Assembly (NCBI RefSeq): GCF_030440515.1
Contig: NZ_CP076543.1
Coordinates: forward strand, 4,183,501 to 4,247,500
Direction of reading: 5' to 3'
Source: Streptomyces xanthophaeus
GTDB taxonomy: Bacteria > Actinomycetota > Actinomycetes > Streptomycetales > Streptomycetaceae
DNA: 64,000 nt
Every line of letters begins with the position of its first letter. Position 1 is the stretch's first letter. The notes beneath the pieces are model-generated. The model worked only from the letters and a program-made list of their open reading frames with translations, did not search any database and was not told where the DNA came from. The position numbers and the translations under genes are program-made. Below, piece after piece: positions 60,068 through 64,000 of the stretch.

Positions 60068-60933
60068 GCTGCCTTCTCCTCGGCCCAGCGCCGCACGTGC
60101 GGCAGATCGTCGTCCAGCCAGAACGCGCTCTCCTCGGGGTCCCGGGAGTCGGTGACGACCAGGATCTCCTCGAACTTCGCGCCCGTACCCCGGAATCCGA
60201 GGTGTGGTTCCACCGCCCACAGGCCGGGCTGCGGCGGATGGTCGGAGAAGTGGTACGGACTCCACAGCGGAGACCAGCCCTCACGGTGGCCGTGCAGGGC
60301 ATCACTGGCCAGTCCCTTGAGGGACTGGGTGCCGAAGCCGAAGGCGGTGGGCGACCAGCGCCGCTCCTTGACCCGGTCGATCTTGTGCGCGATCACGCCG
60401 AACGGATAGGCCCGGTGCCGGTTGGCGTACCCCTGCCGGGTCATCAGCCGTTCGACGTTCTCGTAGACCTCGCGCAGGGAGCGGCGCTCGCGCACCTGCT
60501 CCAGGATCAGCACACGGTGCGCCTGGAGATCGGACATGAGCCGGTCCTGCACCGGGTTGAGCCCGAGGCTGCCGGAATAGCCGATGTCGGCCGAGTACCC
60601 CTTGTAGACCGGTGCCATGTCGAGGATGAACGGCATCCCCGGCTCCAGCCTGCGGTTGGTCGGGAAGAACTGCAGCGGGATCCTGAAGTTCGCGAAGGCG
60701 GTGCGGTCCCCGAACCATGCGAAGGGCAGGTGGAACCAGTCCCGTACCCCGCGCTCCCGCAGCCAGTCGCGCTGCATCCGCGCGGCCTCACGCTCGGTCA
60801 CGCCGGGCCGCAGCTGGGCCGCGACGGCCTCGGCGCACTCGTAGGAGAGGCGCTGCACCTCTCTGAAGCCGCTCAGGTCGGCGGAGCTTCGTCCGGAGAG
60901 TCGCGCGGTGCGTTGCTTGGTGTCCCCAGCCAT
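60064..60933 (-). CDS. M24 family (Xaa-Pro/creatinase-fold) protein
   Basis: 289 residues with the pita-bread fold signatures of the M24 family: an N-terminal region with REVQRLSYECAEAVAAQL and a catalytic half with FILDMAPVYKGYSADIGYSG, where D-residues match the metal site, and a WAVEPHLGFRGTGAKFEEILVV end with a conserved Glu. Whether it is a peptidase or a non-peptidase relative is unknown. The ATG at 60933 lacks an obvious ribosome binding site. First gene of the operon with ephD, the diiron protein and MerR. Confidence 0.75.
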   Translation of the reverse strand: MAGDTKQRTARLSGRSSADLSGFREVQRLSYECAEAVAAQLRPGVTEREAARMQRDWLRERGVRDWFHLPFAWFGDRTAFANFRIPLQFFPTNRRLEPGMPFILDMAPVYKGYSADIGYSGSLGLNPVQDRLMSDLQAHRVLILEQVRERRSLREVYENVERLMTRQGYANRHRAYPFGVIAHKIDRVKERRWSPTAFGFGTQSLKGLASDALHGHREGWSPLWSPYHFSDHPPQPGLWAVEPHLGFRGTGAKFEEILVVTDSRDPEESAFWLDDDLPHVRRWAEEKAA

Positions 60934-61029
60934 GTCAGCCCGTCCATCCGTGTAGCCGTACGCGCACGTAAGTTGACACTGATGAATGTGACAATGACCG
61001 GAGATCACGTCAAGGGTCGTGCACCGACC

Positions 61030-61038
61030 TGTGGACAA
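61030..61038 (-). promoter_or_regulatory. Single DnaA box between the M24 and ABC transporter operons
   Basis: TGTGGACAA, the reverse complement of the preferred box TTGTCCACA, in the divergent gap 60934-61150. A weaker GGGTCCACA lies at 61046-61054. Single boxes of this kind are common near oriC. Confidence 0.45.
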
Positions 61039-61150
61039 AGTTGTCGGGTCCACATCAGCCTCCAGTACGGGCATGTACGCCTGAAGGCTGAGACGGGATC
61101 CAGCTCCAGGTCTGACGTTTCACGGGAGCGGCGCCACTAACGTCGAACCC

Positions 61151-62140
61151 GTGACTGTCATCGCGACCGAAAGCCTGAGCAAGCGGTACCCCCGAGTGAC
61201 CGCCCTCGACCGGCTCTCCCTGGACATCGGGCCTGGTGTGACCGGCCTCGTTGGTGCCAATGGAGCCGGCAAGTCCACGCTGATCAAGATCCTGCTGGGA
61301 CTCTCCCCCGCCACCGAGGGCAGCGCCGCCGTGCTCGGCCTCGACGTCCACACGCATGGCAGCGCCATCCGTGAACGCGTCGGCTACATGCCCGAGCACG
61401 ACTGCCTGCCACCCGACGTCTCGGCCACCGAGTTCGTCGTCCACATGGCTCGCATGTCCGGGCTGCCGCCGACCGCGGCCCGCGAGCGCACCGCCGACAC
61501 CCTGCGCCACGTCGGACTGTACGAGGAGCGCTACCGCCCCATCGGCGGCTACTCCACGGGCATGAAGCAGCGCGTCAAGCTCGCCCAGGCCCTCGTCCAC
61601 GACCCCCAGCTGGTCCTCCTCGACGAGCCGACCAACGGCCTGGACCCGGTCGGCCGCGACGAGATGCTCGGCCTGATCCGCCGCATCTACACCGACTTCG
61701 GCATCTCCGTCCTGGTCACCTCCCACCTCCTCGGCGAGCTGGAGCGGACCTGCGACCACGTGGTCGTCGTCGACGGCGGCAAGCTGCTGCGCTCCAGCTC
61801 CACCAGCGACTTCACCCAGATCACCACGACCCTCGCGGTCGAGGTCACCGACTCCGACATCCACCCCGACGGCACCGCCGCCCTGCGCAAGGCCCTCACC
61901 GAGGCGGGCGTCACCCTGCACGCCGGAGAGGAGCAGGGCCTGCCCGGAGCCGGCCACATCCTCCTCGTCGAGGCCACCGGCGAGCAGACGTACGACACCG
62001 TCCGCGACACCGTCGCCGACCTGGGCATCGGCCTGGTCCGCATGGAGCAGCGCCGTCACCACATCGCGGAGGTCTTCCGCGACAACGACCAGCCCTCGCC
62101 CACCGTCCAGCAGAAGGGAGCCGGTTCCGATGGCGCCTGA
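61151..62140 (+). CDS. ABC transporter ATP-binding protein 1
   Basis: 329 residues. Walker A GANGAGKST, signature YSTGMKQRVKLA and Walker B VLLDEPTNGLD; a C-terminal extension follows. The NBD resembles CcmA-like exporters of the ABC-2 class. The GTG start is seven bases past a TAACGT -10 box with no ribosome binding site, so the transcript is probably leaderless. The next gene overlaps the stop by 11 bases. Substrate unknown. Confidence 0.9.
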   Translation: MTVIATESLSKRYPRVTALDRLSLDIGPGVTGLVGANGAGKSTLIKILLGLSPATEGSAAVLGLDVHTHGSAIRERVGYMPEHDCLPPDVSATEFVVHMARMSGLPPTAARERTADTLRHVGLYEERYRPIGGYSTGMKQRVKLAQALVHDPQLVLLDEPTNGLDPVGRDEMLGLIRRIYTDFGISVLVTSHLLGELERTCDHVVVVDGGKLLRSSSTSDFTQITTTLAVEVTDSDIHPDGTAALRKALTEAGVTLHAGEEQGLPGAGHILLVEATGEQTYDTVRDTVADLGIGLVRMEQRRHHIAEVFRDNDQPSPTVQQKGAGSDGA

Positions 62141-63017
62141 CACCTCGACCCAGATCCACAACATCGGCTACCGGTCCTACGACGGACCCCGGCTCGGCCG
62201 CGCCTACGCCCGCAAGTCGCTGTTCTCGCAGTCCCTGCGCGGCGCCTACGGACTCGGCCGCTCCGCCAAGTCCAAGGTCCTCCCGATGATCCTCTTCGCG
62301 GTGATGTGCGTACCCGCGCTGATCATCGTCGCGGTCGCCATCGCGGTGCCGGGCTCCACCGACCTGCCGATCAAGTACACGACGTACGCCCTGACCACGC
62401 AGGTGATCATCGGCCTCTTCCTCGCGTCCCAGGCGCCGCAGTCGGTCTCGCGCGACCTGCGCTTCAAGACGGTGCCGCTCTACTTCTCGCGGCCCATCGA
62501 GCGCGTCGACTACGTCGTGGCCAAGTACGCCGCCATGGCCTCGGCCCTGTTCATCCTCACCGCGACCCCGCTGCTGATCATGTGGATCGGCTCGCTCCTG
62601 GCGAAGTTCGACTTCGCCCATCAGACAGAAGGATTCGGGCAGGGACTCGTGTCGGTTCTTCTGCTGTCGCTGCTCTTCGCGGGCCTGGGCCTCGTCATGG
62701 CAGCGCTCACCCCGCGCCGCGGGTTCGGCGTCGCCGCGATCATCGCGGTCCTCCTGATCCCGTTCGGCGCTGTGACCGCCGTCCAGGGGATCGCCTCCAG
62801 CACCGGGAACACCGGAGCCATCGAGTGGATGGGCCTGTTCTCCCCGATCACCCTCATCGACGGCGTGCAGACCGCGTTCCTGAACGCGACCTCCGCCTTC
62901 CCCGGCGGCGAGGGCCCCTCGGCCGGCACCGGCGTCGTCTACCTGCTCGTCGCCCTCGGCCTCATCGTCGGCTCCTACGCCGCCCTGATGGCCCGCTACC
63001 GGAAGGCCGGGCTGTGA
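62130..63017 (+). CDS. ABC-2 type permease 1
   Basis: 295 residues with six membrane segments and large loops, typical of ABC-2 type permeases (start RSAKSKVLPMILFAVMCVPALIIV; LFFSRPIERVDYVVAKY-like junction). It overlaps the first ATPase gene by 11 bases and its stop overlaps the next gene by four, so all are coupled. Substrate unknown. Confidence 0.82.
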   Translation: MAPDTSTQIHNIGYRSYDGPRLGRAYARKSLFSQSLRGAYGLGRSAKSKVLPMILFAVMCVPALIIVAVAIAVPGSTDLPIKYTTYALTTQVIIGLFLASQAPQSVSRDLRFKTVPLYFSRPIERVDYVVAKYAAMASALFILTATPLLIMWIGSLLAKFDFAHQTEGFGQGLVSVLLLSLLFAGLGLVMAALTPRRGFGVAAIIAVLLIPFGAVTAVQGIASSTGNTGAIEWMGLFSPITLIDGVQTAFLNATSAFPGGEGPSAGTGVVYLLVALGLIVGSYAALMARYRKAGL

Positions 63018-63925
63018 CCACCATCGACATCGACCACACCTCCCGCTGGTTCGGGAACGTCGTCGCCGTCAACGACGTGACCATGAGCATCGGCCCCGGC
63101 GTCACCGGGCTCCTGGGTCCCAACGGCGCCGGAAAGTCCACCCTCATCAACATGATGGGCGGCTTCCTCTCCCCCTCCACGGGCACCGTCACCCTCGACG
63201 GCGCACCGATCTGGCAGAACGAGCAGGTCTACAAGCAGATCGGCGTCGTGCCCGAGCGCGAGGCCATGTACGACTTCCTCACGGGCCGGGAGTTCGTCGT
63301 CGCCAACGCAGAACTCCACGGCCTCGACGACGCGGCCGCCCGGCGGGCGCTCGCCACCGTCGAGATGGAGTACGCCCAGGACCGCAAGATCTCCACGTAC
63401 TCCAAGGGCATGCGCCAGCGCGTGAAGATGGCTTCGGCCCTCGTCCACGAACCGTCCGTGCTGCTCCTCGACGAGCCGTTCAACGGCATGGACCCGCGCC
63501 AGCGCATGCAGCTCATGGACCTGCTGCGGCGCATGGGCGACGAAGGACGCACCGTCCTGTTCTCCTCCCACATCCTGGAGGAGGTCGAGCAGCTCGCCTC
63601 GCACATCGAGGTGGTCGTGGCCGGCCGGCACGCCGCTTCCGGCGACTTCCGCAAGATCCGCCGCCTGATGACGGACCGCCCGCACCGCTACCTCATCCGC
63701 TCCTCCGACGACCGGGCCCTCGCCGCGGCCCTGATCGCCGACCCCTCCACCGCCGGCATCGAGGTCGACCTCAAGGAAGGCGCGCTGCGCATCCAGGCCG
63801 TCGACTTCGGCCGCTTCACCGAGCTGCTGCCCCGCGTGGCCCGGGCACACGGCATCCGGCTGCTGACGGTCTCGCCCTCCGACGAGTCCCTCGAGTCGGT
63901 CTTCTCCTACCTCGTCGCGGCCTGA
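63014..63925 (+). CDS. ABC transporter ATP-binding protein 2
   Basis: 303 residues. Walker A GPNGAGKST, signature YSKGMRQRVKMA, Walker B VLLLDEPFNGMDP. Related to the first ATPase, so the operon probably encodes one complex with two different nucleotide-binding subunits and two permeases. The GTG overlaps the stop of the previous gene by four bases. Confidence 0.88.
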   Translation: MTTIDIDHTSRWFGNVVAVNDVTMSIGPGVTGLLGPNGAGKSTLINMMGGFLSPSTGTVTLDGAPIWQNEQVYKQIGVVPEREAMYDFLTGREFVVANAELHGLDDAAARRALATVEMEYAQDRKISTYSKGMRQRVKMASALVHEPSVLLLDEPFNGMDPRQRMQLMDLLRRMGDEGRTVLFSSHILEEVEQLASHIEVVVAGRHAASGDFRKIRRLMTDRPHRYLIRSSDDRALAAALIADPSTAGIEVDLKEGALRIQAVDFGRFTELLPRVARAHGIRLLTVSPSDESLESVFSYLVAA

Positions 63926-63940
63926 AAGGAGCTGGCACCC

Positions 63941-64000
63941 ATGTACGAACCCACCGTCGCCCGGCTCACCTACCGGGCCCTGCTCGGCCGGCGCCGCGCG
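63941..64000 (+). CDS. ABC-2 permease 2, N-terminal fragment at window edge
   Basis: Only the first 20 codons are in the window: the ATG is 15 bases past the ATPase stop with AAAGGAGC as ribosome binding site. The start MYEPTVARLTYRALLGRRRA is the cytoplasmic N-terminus of an ABC-2-type permease by context. Confidence 0.7.
   Translation, partial: MYEPTVARLTYRALLGRRRA

Noticed and set aside
61117..61130. parS-like GTTTCACGGGAGCG upstream of the ABC operon
   Set aside because: It has four mismatches, all in the right half of the palindrome, so only one half-site remains. Not counted as parS.

Overview
The window is a high-GC actinobacterial chromosome segment, almost certainly from Streptomyces. 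The developmental pair ssgR-ssgA, a FemX-type glycyltransferase, many GTG starts, leaderless promoters and ten copies of the Streptomyces parS sequence all point there. Gene order (DUF6049 protein, tRNA nucleotidyltransferase, inositol-phosphate synthase, PBP, rpsF-ssb-rpsR-rplI, dnaB, ssgR-ssgA, thiC, cydAB-cydCD) matches what I recall of the S. coelicolor chromosome just beside oriC. The window is therefore best read as origin-proximal core genome. I saw no insertion sequence, prophage, CRISPR array, rRNA or tRNA.

Layout. 1-16.1 kb: a secreted DUF6049 protein (cut by the window edge), tRNA nucleotidyltransferase, an MFS transporter, a PadR-inositol-phosphate synthase operon, a bifunctional penicillin-binding protein, a GT87 glycosyltransferase, an alanine-racemase-like protein with FemX, the ribosomal/SSB operon and a MATE exporter. 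16.1-28.6 kb: dnaB behind a cluster of DnaA boxes, a serine hydrolase, an HTH_42 protein, two acetyltransferases, a HAD phosphatase, a flavohemoglobin-like protein, Nudix, LysR, and a coupled operon of a holin-like protein, ptpA and a cystathionine lyase-type enzyme, then a cupin and a small DUF5326 membrane protein. 28.9-39.5 kb: ssgR-ssgA, a YibE/F membrane protein, thiC under a TPP riboswitch, two proteins with disordered tails, a LacI-type regulator, an aminotransferase and a cyclophilin-like protein. 39.6-49.6 kb: the cytochrome bd operon with a Rex operator, a GAF-GAF histidine kinase, a HAD phosphatase and an F420-type oxidoreductase. 49.7-64 kb: an Hsp90-family ATPase translationally coupled to a 1002-residue TPR protein, an RNA 2'-phosphotransferase, an aquaporin, a four-gene operon (M24 protein, EphD-like hydrolase-reductase fusion, diiron-type protein, MerR) and an ABC transporter operon running off the right end.

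Two layers overlap here. The gene layer is mostly housekeeping: envelope assembly, translation, replication, respiration and sporulation. The chromosome-biology layer consists of ten parS sites placed in terminators, promoters, a stop codon and a 5' leader, plus two clusters of DnaA boxes. The strongest leads are the 50-bp palindrome that is both the terminator of the tRNA nucleotidyltransferase gene and a parS site, the parS lying between the ribosome binding site and start of cydCD, the DnaA-box cluster in front of dnaB, and the Hsp90-TPR operon.
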